From Actinomyces massiliensis 4401292 (lineage in GTDB: Bacteria; Actinomycetota; Actinomycetes; Actinomycetales; Actinomycetaceae), in assembly GCF_000269805.1 (NCBI RefSeq), contig NZ_JH711483.1, positions 564,081 to 628,080 on the forward strand: DNA of 64,000 nt. Direction: 5' to 3'. The notes under the pieces are model-generated. The model worked only from the letters and a program-made list of their open reading frames with translations. It did no database searches and was not told where the DNA came from. Positions 32,347 through 41,616 of the stretch are shown piece after piece (position 1 is the first letter of the stretch; every line of letters begins with the position of its first letter). Both the position numbers and the translations under genes were made by a program.

Positions 32347-33819
32347 ATGAGCCAGACCGGTTCCCACGGCGCCGTCGCACTCGACCTCGGCTCCAGCTCC
32401 GCCCGCGCCATCCTGGGGGTGCTGTCCCATGGCGTGCTCACGATGAGGGAGGTCCACCGGTTCCCGCATCAGGCCCAGCGGCAGGAAGGAGCGCTGTGCT
32501 GGGACATCGAGGCCCTGACCGGCGCCGTGAGGACCGGTCTGGCCCGGGGCCGGGAGGCCCTGGGCGCCGAGCCTGACAGCATCGGCATCGACACCTGGGG
32601 AGTCGACTACGGGCTGCTGGATCACGAGGGGCGACTCCTGCGTCCGCCGCGGGCCTACCGCGACGAGCGCATGTCGCGCCATGCCGCCGGGCTCGATGCC
32701 CGCATCAGCCGGGAGGAGGCGTGGCGGGCCACCGGGATCGCCCCGCTGGAGATCAACACCGCCTACCAGGTCTACGCCGATCTCCAGGAGGATCCCGGAC
32801 TGCATGATCAGGTCGGCCTGCTCCTGCCGCTTCCGGACCTGCTCGCCTACAGCCTTGGAGCCCCGGCGTCTGTGGGGCGGGCCATCGCCAGCACCACCCA
32901 GATGGCCGCCCCCGGGGCCCGGGAATGGTCGGCTCCCATGGTGGAGGCGGTGGGCCTGCCCCCGAGGTGGCTGCCGCCCCTGGTGGACGACGCCACCGTC
33001 GCCGGCCGGGTCGAGGGCACGGGCACCTCGATCGTGCGCCCCGGTGGGCACGACACCGCCTGCGCCGTGCACGCCTTGGGATTGGAGCCGCAGGAGACGG
33101 CCCTGTTCATCTCCTGCGGCTCCTGGAGCCTCATCGGGGCAACGCTGCCCGAGCCCCTGTTGGAACGGCAGGTGCTCGAGGCCGGTTTGACCAACGAGGT
33201 CCGCACCGACGGCGGCGTGCGTCTTCTGCGCAACCTCACCGGGCTCTGGCTGCTGCAGGAATGCCAGCGGGCCTGGAACGACGACGATGTCGCCTCCCTG
33301 GTCCGGGCCGCCGGCGAGCAGCCCTCACTGGGCGTCGTTGTCGACCCGGACGACGAGGTCTTCGCCCGTCCCGGCGATATGCCGGGCAAGTTGGCCCGGT
33401 GGTGCCAGGAGCACTACGGAACAGCACCGGAAGGCCGGGCCCAGACCGTGCGGCTCATCCTGGAGTCCCTGGCCTGCGCCCACGCGGCCTACGCCGAGCA
33501 ACTCGCCTCGCTGGCGGGATCCCGCTTGGAGGCGTCCGCTCCCATCCACCTCATCGGGGGCGGTGCGCGCAACCGCCTCCTGGCCCAGATGACGGCCACC
33601 GCCTGCGGGCGCGAGGTGATCGTGGGAGCCGTGGAGGCCAGTGCCACCGGCAACCTCCTGGCCCAGTTCGAGGCCCTGGGCGTCACCCGCCCCGAGGACC
33701 GCGGTCAGATCCTGAGCGATTCCTGCCCCCGCACGGTGCTGGCACCGCAGGACGACCAGGACGACACCGCGGCCTTCACCGCCATGCGCAACCGCCTCGC
33801 CGAGGCCAAGCGCCAGTAA
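32347..33819 (+). CDS. FGGY-family kinase, probable L-fuculokinase (RhaB-like)
   Basis: The 490-aa sugar kinase has the actin-like ATPase signatures DLGSSSARA at the N-terminus and HLIGGGARNRLLAQM in the C-terminal half. Its sequence (GIDTWGVDYGLLD, PRAYRDERM) looks closer to rhamnulokinase RhaB than to E. coli FucK. Position between fucI and the mutarotase argues that the in vivo substrate is L-fuculose, phosphorylated at O-1. The RhaB-like identity is therefore a non-orthologous replacement (inference). The ATG follows GGGGACGACC. It could also accept L-rhamnulose, although no rhamnose isomerase is in the window. Confidence 0.88.
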   Translation: MSQTGSHGAVALDLGSSSARAILGVLSHGVLTMREVHRFPHQAQRQEGALCWDIEALTGAVRTGLARGREALGAEPDSIGIDTWGVDYGLLDHEGRLLRPPRAYRDERMSRHAAGLDARISREEAWRATGIAPLEINTAYQVYADLQEDPGLHDQVGLLLPLPDLLAYSLGAPASVGRAIASTTQMAAPGAREWSAPMVEAVGLPPRWLPPLVDDATVAGRVEGTGTSIVRPGGHDTACAVHALGLEPQETALFISCGSWSLIGATLPEPLLERQVLEAGLTNEVRTDGGVRLLRNLTGLWLLQECQRAWNDDDVASLVRAAGEQPSLGVVVDPDDEVFARPGDMPGKLARWCQEHYGTAPEGRAQTVRLILESLACAHAAYAEQLASLAGSRLEASAPIHLIGGGARNRLLAQMTATACGREVIVGAVEASATGNLLAQFEALGVTRPEDRGQILSDSCPRTVLAPQDDQDDTAAFTAMRNRLAEAKRQ

Positions 33820-33845
33820 TACCAGCAATACCAGCACCGATCACA

Positions 33846-33882
33846 GCGGCCCGCCCGAGAGATGGGGGCCCGGGCGGGCCGC
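33846..33882 (+). terminator. Hairpin between kinase and mutarotase genes
   Basis: A perfect 12-bp stem (GCGGCCCGCCCG, 33846-33857, with 33871-33882) and 13-nt loop, without a T-run. It may end or attenuate the fucI-kinase message. The rest of the 255-bp gap holds only short GTTGTCG/GTTGCCG-like repeats. Confidence 0.6.
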
Positions 33883-34074
33883 ACCGCACGCATCAGCGAT
33901 GCACCGCTATGACGATGCAGCGTTGTCGGGTTGCCGTGTTGTCGCATTGCCGTCGTGCCGCCTTACTGCGTTGGCAGCGGCTCGCCTTGGCGTCCCTTGA
34001 GCGCCGGCGCATTTCAGATCCCGGCACGGACCCCACTGCCACTCCTCAGCCAATCCTCAACGGAAGGAACCATC

Positions 34075-34503
34075 ATGCTCCGCAACATCCCCGCCAATCT
34101 GTCGCCCGAACTGGTCCGCATCCTCATGGAGATGGGGCACGGCGACGAGATCCTCCTGGCCGACGCCAACTTCCCCGGACACCACCTCCACCCGCGCACC
34201 GTGCGCGCCGATGGCCTGATGATCCCCGACCTGCTGCGCTCGATCCTCACCCTCATGCCCCTGGACCGCTACTCCGACTACCAGGTGGCGCTCATGGAGA
34301 CGGTGGGGGACGACCCCAGGCCGCCCGTGTGGGACGTCTACGAGCAGATCTGGACCGAGGCCGAGGCCGCTGCCGGGCCGGTGACGGCCCGGACCATCGA
34401 GCGCATGGCCTTCTACGAGCACACCCCCAGCGTCTACGCCGTCGTACTGACCGGCGAGACCGCGCTGTACGGGAACCTCATCCTCAAGAAGGGGGTCCTG
34501 TGA
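34075..34503 (+). CDS. fucU: L-fucose mutarotase (RbsD/FucU family)
   Basis: This 142-aa enzyme interconverts alpha and beta anomers of L-fucose so that FucI receives its preferred form. Family signatures are LVRILMEMGHGDEILLADAN and FPGHH at the N-terminus and YEHTPSVYAVVLTGETALYG at the C-terminus. The ATG at 34075 was chosen because GGAAGGAACC lies just upstream and the family starts at MLRNIP; the frame is open to 33931 but that extension has no family match. It belongs to the fucose cluster. Confidence 0.93.
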   Translation: MLRNIPANLSPELVRILMEMGHGDEILLADANFPGHHLHPRTVRADGLMIPDLLRSILTLMPLDRYSDYQVALMETVGDDPRPPVWDVYEQIWTEAEAAAGPVTARTIERMAFYEHTPSVYAVVLTGETALYGNLILKKGVL

Positions 34504-34608
34504 CCGCGGTGGTGCGCTCTGCCCGCGCCACGGTCCCGCCCCTCCTCGCCACCTCTTCAATGCCCCGTCCGCATTCGTAATCCGTCCACCTGCAATGGAG
34601 CAGAGCTC

Positions 34609-36030
34609 ATGACCTCCACATCCGCATCCATATCGTCCATGTCAGCCATGTCCCGTCAACAATCGCATTCCGCCGGCGAGGATACGGCGGGGCCTCCGGC
34701 CGCCGGCGGTTCCGGTGCGCCCGATGCGCTTGATCCCGATGCGTCCTCCAAGGGCCGGCCCCGCTTCGTCTATGCGGGCATGGGACTGCCCTTCGCGCTG
34801 CTGGTGACCTGCTTCGCCTCATGGGGCTTGTCCACGGACCTGACGGCCCCACTGGTGAAGGTCTTCCGCTCCATCTTCTCCATGAGCAATGTGCAGTCCT
34901 CGCTGGTGCAGTCTGCGTACTACGGTGCGTACTTCTGCCTGGCGATCCCGGCCTCCTTCATCAACAGCCGCCTGGGGTACAAGGGCGGAGTCGTCATCGG
35001 TCTGGGGCTGGCCTCCACCGGCGCGCTGCTGTTCATCCCCGCGGCCCACGTCATGACATACTCGCTGTTCCTGGCGGCCCTGTTCACCCTGGCATCGGGG
35101 CTGTCGATCCTGGAGACCAGCGCCAACCCCTTCGTCATCGCCATGGGCCCCGAGGAGAACGGGACGCGCAGGCTCAATTTCGCCCAGGCCTTCAACCCGA
35201 TCGGCTCCAACCTCGGCGTGCTCATCGCAGCCGTCCTCATCCTGCCCCACATCAACACCACCACTGCCGCTGAGCGCGCTGCCATGTCCCAGCAGGAGCT
35301 GGTGGCCACCCGCAGCTCCGAGCTCCAGGCCGTCATGGGCCCCTACGTGGCCCTGGGCATCCTCTACCTCCTGCTGGCGGTCTCGATCGGCTTCGTCAAG
35401 GTGCGCAAGGAGCGCAAGGAGGAGCCCATTGCGGCCTCCGAGGGAGGCAGGTTCATGCGACTGCTGAAGAACAAGCGCTACAGCTTCGGCGTGGTGGCGC
35501 AGTACTTCAACATCGCCGCGCAGACCTGCATCTGGACCTACACCCTCCACTACGTCACCGACGCACTGGGCGTCAGTGATGCGGTCGCCGGGTACTGGCT
35601 CCAGGCCAGCCTCATCATCTTCCTCGTGGCCCGCTTCGCCATGGTGGGGCTCATGGGCTGGCTCGATGCGCGCAAGCTCATGCTCATCATGTGCTGCCTG
35701 GGCGTCGGCCTGTCGCTCTTCGCCATGTCGAGCGTCAACCTGGTCGGCTGCATCGCCGTGGTCTCGCTATCGGCCTGCATCTCCCTGCTCTTCCCCACGA
35801 TCTACGGGGAGGCCCTCAAAGGTCTGGGCGCTGACACCAAGTTCGGGGCCGCAGGACTGGTGATGGCCATCATCGGCGGTGCGACCATGCCGCTGGTGCA
35901 GAGCTGGGTCATCGACCACTCCAATGCTGCGCTGTCCTACGGAGTCGTCGCAGTGTGCATGGCGGTTCCCGCCGCCTACGCCGTCTACACGCTGCGCCTG
36001 AAAGACCCTGAGAAGAGCAGCGAGGCGTGA
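34609..36030 (+). CDS. fucP: L-fucose permease (MFS, FucP family)
   Basis: FucP imports L-fucose by proton symport across the cytoplasmic membrane. The 473-aa protein has a disordered ~50-residue N-terminus and twelve hydrophobic helices. FHS-family markers include QSAYYGAYFCLAIPASFI and SILETSANPFVIAMGP (E169, N173), the latter being the sugar/proton region known from E. coli FucP, and LNFAQAFNPIGSNLG. GGAGCAGAGCTC precedes the ATG. A strong hairpin follows 8 bp after the stop. It completes an uptake-to-aldolase set with fucA, fucI, the kinase and fucU. Confidence 0.95.
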   Translation: MTSTSASISSMSAMSRQQSHSAGEDTAGPPAAGGSGAPDALDPDASSKGRPRFVYAGMGLPFALLVTCFASWGLSTDLTAPLVKVFRSIFSMSNVQSSLVQSAYYGAYFCLAIPASFINSRLGYKGGVVIGLGLASTGALLFIPAAHVMTYSLFLAALFTLASGLSILETSANPFVIAMGPEENGTRRLNFAQAFNPIGSNLGVLIAAVLILPHINTTTAAERAAMSQQELVATRSSELQAVMGPYVALGILYLLLAVSIGFVKVRKERKEEPIAASEGGRFMRLLKNKRYSFGVVAQYFNIAAQTCIWTYTLHYVTDALGVSDAVAGYWLQASLIIFLVARFAMVGLMGWLDARKLMLIMCCLGVGLSLFAMSSVNLVGCIAVVSLSACISLLFPTIYGEALKGLGADTKFGAAGLVMAIIGGATMPLVQSWVIDHSNAALSYGVVAVCMAVPAAYAVYTLRLKDPEKSSEA

Positions 36031-36038
36031 CGCCGCCC

Positions 36039-36091
36039 GGGTCCTGTATCGTGCCATTGGGCTATGAGCCCAATGGCACGATACAGGACCC
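36039..36091. terminator. Perfect 25-bp stem hairpin after fucP
   Basis: Arms 36039-36063 and 36067-36091 are perfectly complementary over 25 bp with a 3-nt loop ATG. It begins 8 bp after the fucP stop and has no T-run. Its position suggests the fucose-operon terminator, but the stem is far longer than needed (see findings). Confidence 0.8.
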
Positions 36092-36107
36092 CGCTCTGCG
36101 CTCTCCG

Positions 36108-36193
36108 CGGTTCTCCGAGCAGCCGGGCGGGCAGCCGTGCATGTGTTGATATGTTCATGTGCTGCAGTCCTGCTCCAGCTGCTCGGAGAACCG
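36108..36193. repeat. 16-bp inverted repeat pair upstream of fumC
   Basis: CGGTTCTCCGAGCAGC (36108-36123) and its exact reverse complement (36178-36193) are separated by 54 bp. The spacer contains an AT-richer stretch, CATGTGTTGATATGTTCATG. It is a separate structure from the 25-bp hairpin just to its left. Confidence 0.8.
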
Positions 36194-36269
36194 GCTCGAG
36201 GATGAGGATTGAAGCGGGCGAAACGCGCTTCACCGTGCTTGTCCGCGCACTGCGGGAACGCCGAGCGCA

Positions 36270-36275
36270 TAGCCT
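36270..36275 (+). promoter_or_regulatory. -10 element for leaderless fumC mRNA
   Basis: TAGCCT, then TGTCTC (6 nt), then the ATG at 36282. No Shine-Dalgarno is present. Confidence 0.6.
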
Positions 36276-36281
36276 TGTCTC

Positions 36282-37718
<1,437 letters not shown>

Positions 37719-37750
37719 TCCCGGCCCGCCCAGCAGGAGGCGGATCGGTT

Positions 37751-37792
37751 ACGACGGCGCCCCGGCATGCGAGGGGGCCGGGGCGCCGTCGT
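37751..37792 (+). terminator. Terminator hairpin after fumC
   Basis: A 16-bp perfect stem (37751-37766 with 37777-37792) and 10-nt loop, GC-rich, without a clear T-run. An in-frame ATG for the next gene lies inside the loop and is therefore unlikely to be used. Confidence 0.75.
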
Positions 37793-37853
37793 CGCTCTGG
37801 CCGGTCAGGAGCCGGTTAGGATAGGCGCCCGCATCGATCCCGAGGAGCTCATC

Positions 37854-38240
37854 TTGCTCGTTGCTGCTGCCGTTCTGGCCGTCATGGCCGCCGAGGTCCA
37901 TATCCTCATCTTCTACATGGAGTCGATCGCCTGGGAGGGGGCTCTGGCCCGCAAGACCTTCGGTGGTACACCTGAGGAGGCCCGCCCTCACGCCTTCTAC
38001 GCCTACAACCAAGGTTTTTACAACCTCTTCCTGGCCATCCAGACGGTGGTCGGCGTGGTGCTCATGCGCTTGGGGGTCACTCACGCCGGTGCGGCCCTGA
38101 TCCTGGCCGGGACAGGTTCGATGCTGGCGGCGGCACTGGTGCTCTTCACGGTCTCTCCCCAGCACCGTGCCGCGGCGCTCAAGCAGGGCGCCTTCCCGCT
38201 TCTGGCGATCATCTGCCTGGTGACCGCACTGGTGCTATGA
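37854..38240 (+). CDS. DUF1304 family membrane protein
   Basis: A small hydrophobic protein (128 aa) with four transmembrane helices, matching DUF1304: AAEVHILIFYMESIAW near the N-terminus, and YNQGFYNLFLAIQT and KQGAFPLLAI later. Function unknown. The TTG at 37854 was chosen: GAGGAG lies 6 nt upstream and TAGGAT (37818-37823) is a plausible -10. The ATG at 37767 sits in the loop of the fumC terminator. Confidence 0.8.
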   Translation: MLVAAAVLAVMAAEVHILIFYMESIAWEGALARKTFGGTPEEARPHAFYAYNQGFYNLFLAIQTVVGVVLMRLGVTHAGAALILAGTGSMLAAALVLFTVSPQHRAAALKQGAFPLLAIICLVTALVL

Positions 38241-38346
38241 GCCGTGACGTCTTGGACTCCGTCGAATAGCTCCGCGATTCTCGGGGCTCGAATCGATGCG
38301 GTGCCGCAGCCGTATGCGGGCGCCAGGGGATGGCAGACTGCCCTTC

Positions 38347-39026
38347 GTGACGCGTTCAAGCACTTTGGGGCTTCTCGTGGAAGTTCTGCTCGTCCTCCTG
38401 GGCCTGGGGACGATCCTGGGGGGAGTCTCCGTATTCGCGACCTGCTGCATAGTGGCCTGGATCGTTCTGGCGCTGATCTACGTGGCCATCATCCTGTGGT
38501 TCGCCTGGTGCGTCCGACTGGTTCCGGATCAGACCGACACTCAGGAGACTGCACTGGTGCTGCCATCCTGGTTGGTCTTCCTCCTGGGCTGGACTCCGGT
38601 GATCGCCGCTTTCATGGGGCTGACCGGCGGACTTACTGAGCAGGTCAGCCCCGACCAGATCGCTGATCAGATCACCCAGTTGCTCACCACTGACCGGGAC
38701 ACCGCGTTGCGAATCGCCGGGGTCGCCATCGATGCGGTCACGGTCCTCATGGCGGTCCTGGGCTGGTCGCTCCTCCATCTGGGATACGCCCGTCACTACG
38801 AGCGCCTCGACCACCTGTACGGCTCCGCTATCGAATTCCCGGGGACAAGGATGCCGAGCTCACCGACTACATGTACTTCGCCATCACCATCGGCACCACC
38901 TTCGCCACCTCCGACGTCAACGTGGTGTCGCGCCGCCTGCGCTGGACAGTGGCGACGCATTCGGTGCTGGCCTTCTTCTACAACGCCATCGTCATGGCGA
39001 TCGCCTTCAAGATCCTTACTGACTGA
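38347..39026 (+). pseudogene. DUF1345 family membrane protein, broken by a frameshift
   Basis: The first frame (from GTG 38347) encodes a DUF1345-like protein with several helices up to LYGSAIEFPG, then runs into unrelated Ser/Pro/Thr-rich sequence. The +1 frame immediately continues the family: DKDAELTDYMYFAITIGTTF, then SDVNVVSRRLRW and a final helix FYNAIVMAIAFKI, ending at TGA 39024-39026. Adding one G to GGGG at 38841-38844 repairs it. The repaired protein would be about 227 aa. CAGACT lies 7 nt before the GTG. Confidence 0.82.
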
Positions 39027-39215
39027 ACTGGTTGAACTGGCTGGGCAGTCCCTCGGCCGTTCATGTTCTCTCGGCCATGGGGGTGACGCCTCTGGCGCCC
39101 ATTAGCAATAGGACTCCTGGAAGCCTGTTCATGGGCCCCGAGTGCCCCGCCCAGGGCCGCCTCGCTGCGGGGATGGCCCTGCTTTGGTGTCGGCACGGCG
39201 CAGTGAGCGCGCCAG

Positions 39216-39360
39216 GTGTCCAAAACGGAGGAGATCAACCCGGGCACCATGCAGCGCGACACCGAAGCCCACTGAAAACACGCCGAAAACACCAGGCAAT
39301 CGCACGGTTTCTTGAAGACACCCAGGCCAGCGAGGCTTTAATCCCCTCCGTTTTGGACAC
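39216..39360. mobile_element. 145-bp element bounded by inverted repeats (possible MITE)
   Basis: GTGTCCAAAACGGAGG (39216-39231) and its exact reverse complement (39345-39360) bound the element. Similarity continues inward for about 8 bp with mismatches (GAGATCAA against GGATTAAA). No clear target-site duplication flanks it and there is no transposase. It lies in a 512-bp gap (39027-39538) with no other gene; the right part is T-rich (39490-39520) and leads into the VOC gene promoter region. Confidence 0.55.
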
Positions 39361-39538
39361 ACTCAGCCCAACAAGCCCATCAACCGACCCCCATAGGCAC
39401 GCCGGCCCCACCGACACGACCGCCCCCCCGGGGACGACACTTAGAGACCCACGCATAAGCCTCGAGGACTCCGCCGGCGGGCACACTGCTATTTTTGATT
39501 TTTCTGCTTTTTCTTCTTCTGAGGAGTGAGGCTGAGAC

Positions 39539-39991
39539 ATGCCCCGTATCGATCATGCTGCTCTATGGGTATCCGACCTCGCCGGTGCGCGCGACTTCTA
39601 TGTCAGCTGGTTCGCCGGACGGTCCAACGGCGAGTACCACAATCCTGCGACTGGCCTGCGCACCTTCATCATCACCTTCGAGCCCGATCATGCCGGTGAG
39701 GCTTCCAATGGGCGCTCCGCCCGGCTCGAACTCATGAGCCGTCCCGATATCGCCGCCTCCACCGGTGCCGACACACTCGGCTGGGCCCATGTCTCCTTCG
39801 CCCTGCCCGGCCGCGCCGATGTCGACGATCTGGCCGCCCGAGCGCGCGCAGCGGGCGTGCCCGTGGTCGACGGCCCACGACGCACCGGTGACGGTTACTA
39901 CGAGGCCGTTCTCCTCGACCCCGAGGGCAACCGCGTTGAGATCGTCGCCGGTGACTATACCGACGAGATCGCTCTGCGCCCCGAGGCGTGA
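39539..39991 (+). CDS. VOC/glyoxalase family protein
   Basis: A 150-aa protein with the vicinal-oxygen-chelate fold signature: MPRIDHAALWVSDLAGARDF at the N-terminus, a second half starting WAHVSFALPGRADVDDLA and ending YYEAVLLDPEGNRVEIV. Candidate metal ligands are H6, E64 and H84-type residues plus E133-type in the last motif. The substrate is unknown; relatives include lactoylglutathione lyase and resistance proteins. GTGAGG lies about 7 nt before the ATG. It stands alone. Confidence 0.85.
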   Translation: MPRIDHAALWVSDLAGARDFYVSWFAGRSNGEYHNPATGLRTFIITFEPDHAGEASNGRSARLELMSRPDIAASTGADTLGWAHVSFALPGRADVDDLAARARAAGVPVVDGPRRTGDGYYEAVLLDPEGNRVEIVAGDYTDEIALRPEA

Positions 39992-40075
39992 GCCACCGGC
40001 TAGCAAGGGTTAGCAAGGACTCGTGACACCTCGAGCTCGAGGCGTCTGCGGGACTCTGCTCGCCCTCGTCGGTGT

Positions 40076-40105
40076 GCGCGATCCCGCATATCGTCGGGAT
40101 CGCGC
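40076..40105. promoter_or_regulatory. Dyad upstream of the SGNH hydrolase promoter
   Basis: An 11-bp perfect inverted repeat, GCGCGATCCCG (40076-40086) with 40095-40105, and an 8-nt spacer. It occupies the -35 region of the TAGACT promoter, so it could be an operator, or the terminator of the VOC gene. Confidence 0.55.
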
Positions 40106-40110
40106 GGCCG

Positions 40111-40116
40111 TAGACT
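40111..40116 (+). promoter_or_regulatory. -10 element for leaderless SGNH hydrolase mRNA
   Basis: TAGACT, 8 nt, then GTG at 40125. No Shine-Dalgarno is present. Confidence 0.5.
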
Positions 40117-40124
40117 CGCGCCAC

Positions 40125-40952
40125 GTGAGTACCTTCGCCGCATCCGGACGCAGTATCCGCCGGGCACTGCGCCGCCCCCTCGCCATTGCCGAGGCTGCCA
40201 TCGCCCGTCGTACTGTGCGCCTCGCCCCTGAGCCGCCGGGAGAGCGCGAGGGCGTTGTCACGCCTGACGGAGCGCATGCCCCCGCCGGCACCGGGATCAT
40301 CCGCGGCGGCGGTGCGCCGCTGCGGCTGGCTGCTGTGGGGGATTCGCTCATCGCCGGCTCGGGTGTCCAGGCTCAAGAGCAGACCCTTGTGCCGCGTATC
40401 GCCCGCATTGTCGCCGCCGGCACTGGACGCGACGTCGAATGGGTCACGCACGCCAAGCTGGGTGCCACCATGCGACGTGTGCGCTACCGCTTCCTGCCCG
40501 AGGTGGCCGACGCCGACGTGCTCTTCGTGTGCGCCGGTTCCAACGACCTCATGGCCCGTCGCAGCCTTGACGAGTGGACTGATGACCTCGCCGCCGTCCT
40601 CGACGACGCTGCGCGGCGCGGCCGGCACATCGTCACCTGCAGCGCCGGCCAGCTCTACCGCAGCCCCGCCCTCATGCCGGCCCTGCGCTCCGTTCTGCGC
40701 GAGTGGACCGACGCTCAGACCGAGGCCTCGGCCGTCGTCTGCGCCGAGCGGGGCATTCCCTTCGTCGACGTCGCCCACTGCGACCTCGACGACGGCTTCT
40801 GGGCCGATGACGGGTTCCATCCCTCCGCCGCCGGCTATGAGATGGCCGCGGGCATGGTTGCGCGAGTCGTGCTCACCCGGCTCGAGGACTGCGATGCGCG
40901 CGATGACGGCCTTTGCTCCGCCGTTGCTTCGACCGGGCAGTTGGCCTCGTAG
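40125..40952 (+). CDS. SGNH/GDSL family hydrolase
   Basis: This 275-aa esterase-like protein has the SGNH blocks: AVGDSLIAGSG (block I, nucleophile Ser), CAGSNDL (block III Asn) and DDGFHPSAAGY (block V, Asp and His). There is no cleavable signal peptide; the N-terminus (SIRRALRRPLAIAEAAIARR) is basic and amphipathic. The substrate is unknown, such as acetyl or acyl groups on carbohydrate. GTG 40125 was chosen from the TAGACT element; the longer reading from 40023 crosses a strong dyad. Confidence 0.88.
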   Translation: MSTFAASGRSIRRALRRPLAIAEAAIARRTVRLAPEPPGEREGVVTPDGAHAPAGTGIIRGGGAPLRLAAVGDSLIAGSGVQAQEQTLVPRIARIVAAGTGRDVEWVTHAKLGATMRRVRYRFLPEVADADVLFVCAGSNDLMARRSLDEWTDDLAAVLDDAARRGRHIVTCSAGQLYRSPALMPALRSVLREWTDAQTEASAVVCAERGIPFVDVAHCDLDDGFWADDGFHPSAAGYEMAAGMVARVVLTRLEDCDARDDGLCSAVASTGQLAS

Positions 40953-40991
40953 CGCGGCTGGCCCGGTTTCCGCGTGCTGTACTCAGGGCCC

Positions 40992-41516
40992 TCAGCGCTC
41001 GTCGAGCATCCCGCGCAACCAGTCGATCTCGGCTCGGCGTGCGGCGCCCGCCACGCGCACCATGCCCCGGCGGTAGGGGTCGGGCTCACGGGCAGCGCGG
41101 CGGGGCGTGCCGTCGGTGTCGTAGAAGAAGGCCGGTGACGGAGCCTGGAGGATGGCCAGTCGGCGGCGAAGTACGGCTTGACGCTCGGCGGCCGAGGGCA
41201 GGTGCGACAGGAAGGCGAGCACGGTCAGGAAGCGCGGCATGGAGGTCATCGCCGCCTCGTCCGGATGGCGCAGCAGTGCATGTAGGCGCTCGCGGCCTGC
41301 CGTGGTGATCTCAACGCGGCGGCGCATGCGGCCCCGCCCTCCGGGCTCCTCCGTGCGGACCAGGTAGCCGGCTTTCTCCAGGCGGGCCAGTGCGGGGTAG
41401 AGGGCCCCGTCGGACAAGTGGCTTCCGGGGCCGTCGAGCTCGACGATGCGGCGGCGCAGCTCGTAGCCGTGGAGAGGCCCGTCGTCGAGGAACCCGAGGA
41501 TCTTGAGGGTGAGCAC
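40992..41516 (-). CDS. PadR-family transcriptional regulator
   Basis: A 174-aa regulator with an N-terminal PadR winged helix (LKILGFLDDGPLHGYELRRR, then SDGALYPALARLEKAGYL) and a helical dimerisation C-terminus (Vtr-type). It is divergent from the ABC importer operon and probably controls it and itself. The GTG at 41516 was chosen because TATCTT ends 7 nt upstream; an ATG at 41543 lies upstream of that promoter element. The 100-bp divergent region contains TCGAATCGA within ACATCGAATCGACAT, a possible binding site. Confidence 0.88.
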   Translation of the reverse strand: MLTLKILGFLDDGPLHGYELRRRIVELDGPGSHLSDGALYPALARLEKAGYLVRTEEPGGRGRMRRRVEITTAGRERLHALLRHPDEAAMTSMPRFLTVLAFLSHLPSAAERQAVLRRRLAILQAPSPAFFYDTDGTPRRAAREPDPYRRGMVRVAGAARRAEIDWLRGMLDER

Positions 41517-41523
41517 GAAGCTC

Positions 41524-41529
41524 AAGATA
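41524..41529 (-). promoter_or_regulatory. -10 element for leaderless padR mRNA
   Basis: TATCTT on the minus strand, 7 nt (GAGCTTC), then GTG at 41516. The adjacent ACATCGAATCGACAT could be an autoregulatory site. Confidence 0.5.
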
Positions 41530-41616
41530 CATCGAATCGACATAAATGAATTGAGACTGTACGGTGGTTGTGCGTGCCGGACCGTTGTGCGTGCACGCGG
41601 AAGGGAGACTCTAGGC

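Noticed and set aside
32925-34580. 551-aa plus-strand frame overlapping the kinase and fucU
   Set aside because: Arg/Pro/Gly-rich out-of-frame translation crossing two real genes and a hairpin.
37767-37853. Upstream ATG extension of the DUF1304 protein
   Set aside because: The ATG lies in the loop of the fumC terminator and the extension has no family match; TTG 37854 has a ribosome binding site.
39027-39215. Possible small gene between the DUF1345 remnant and the 145-bp element
   Set aside because: Open frames are short, lack ribosome binding sites and have no recognisable sequence.
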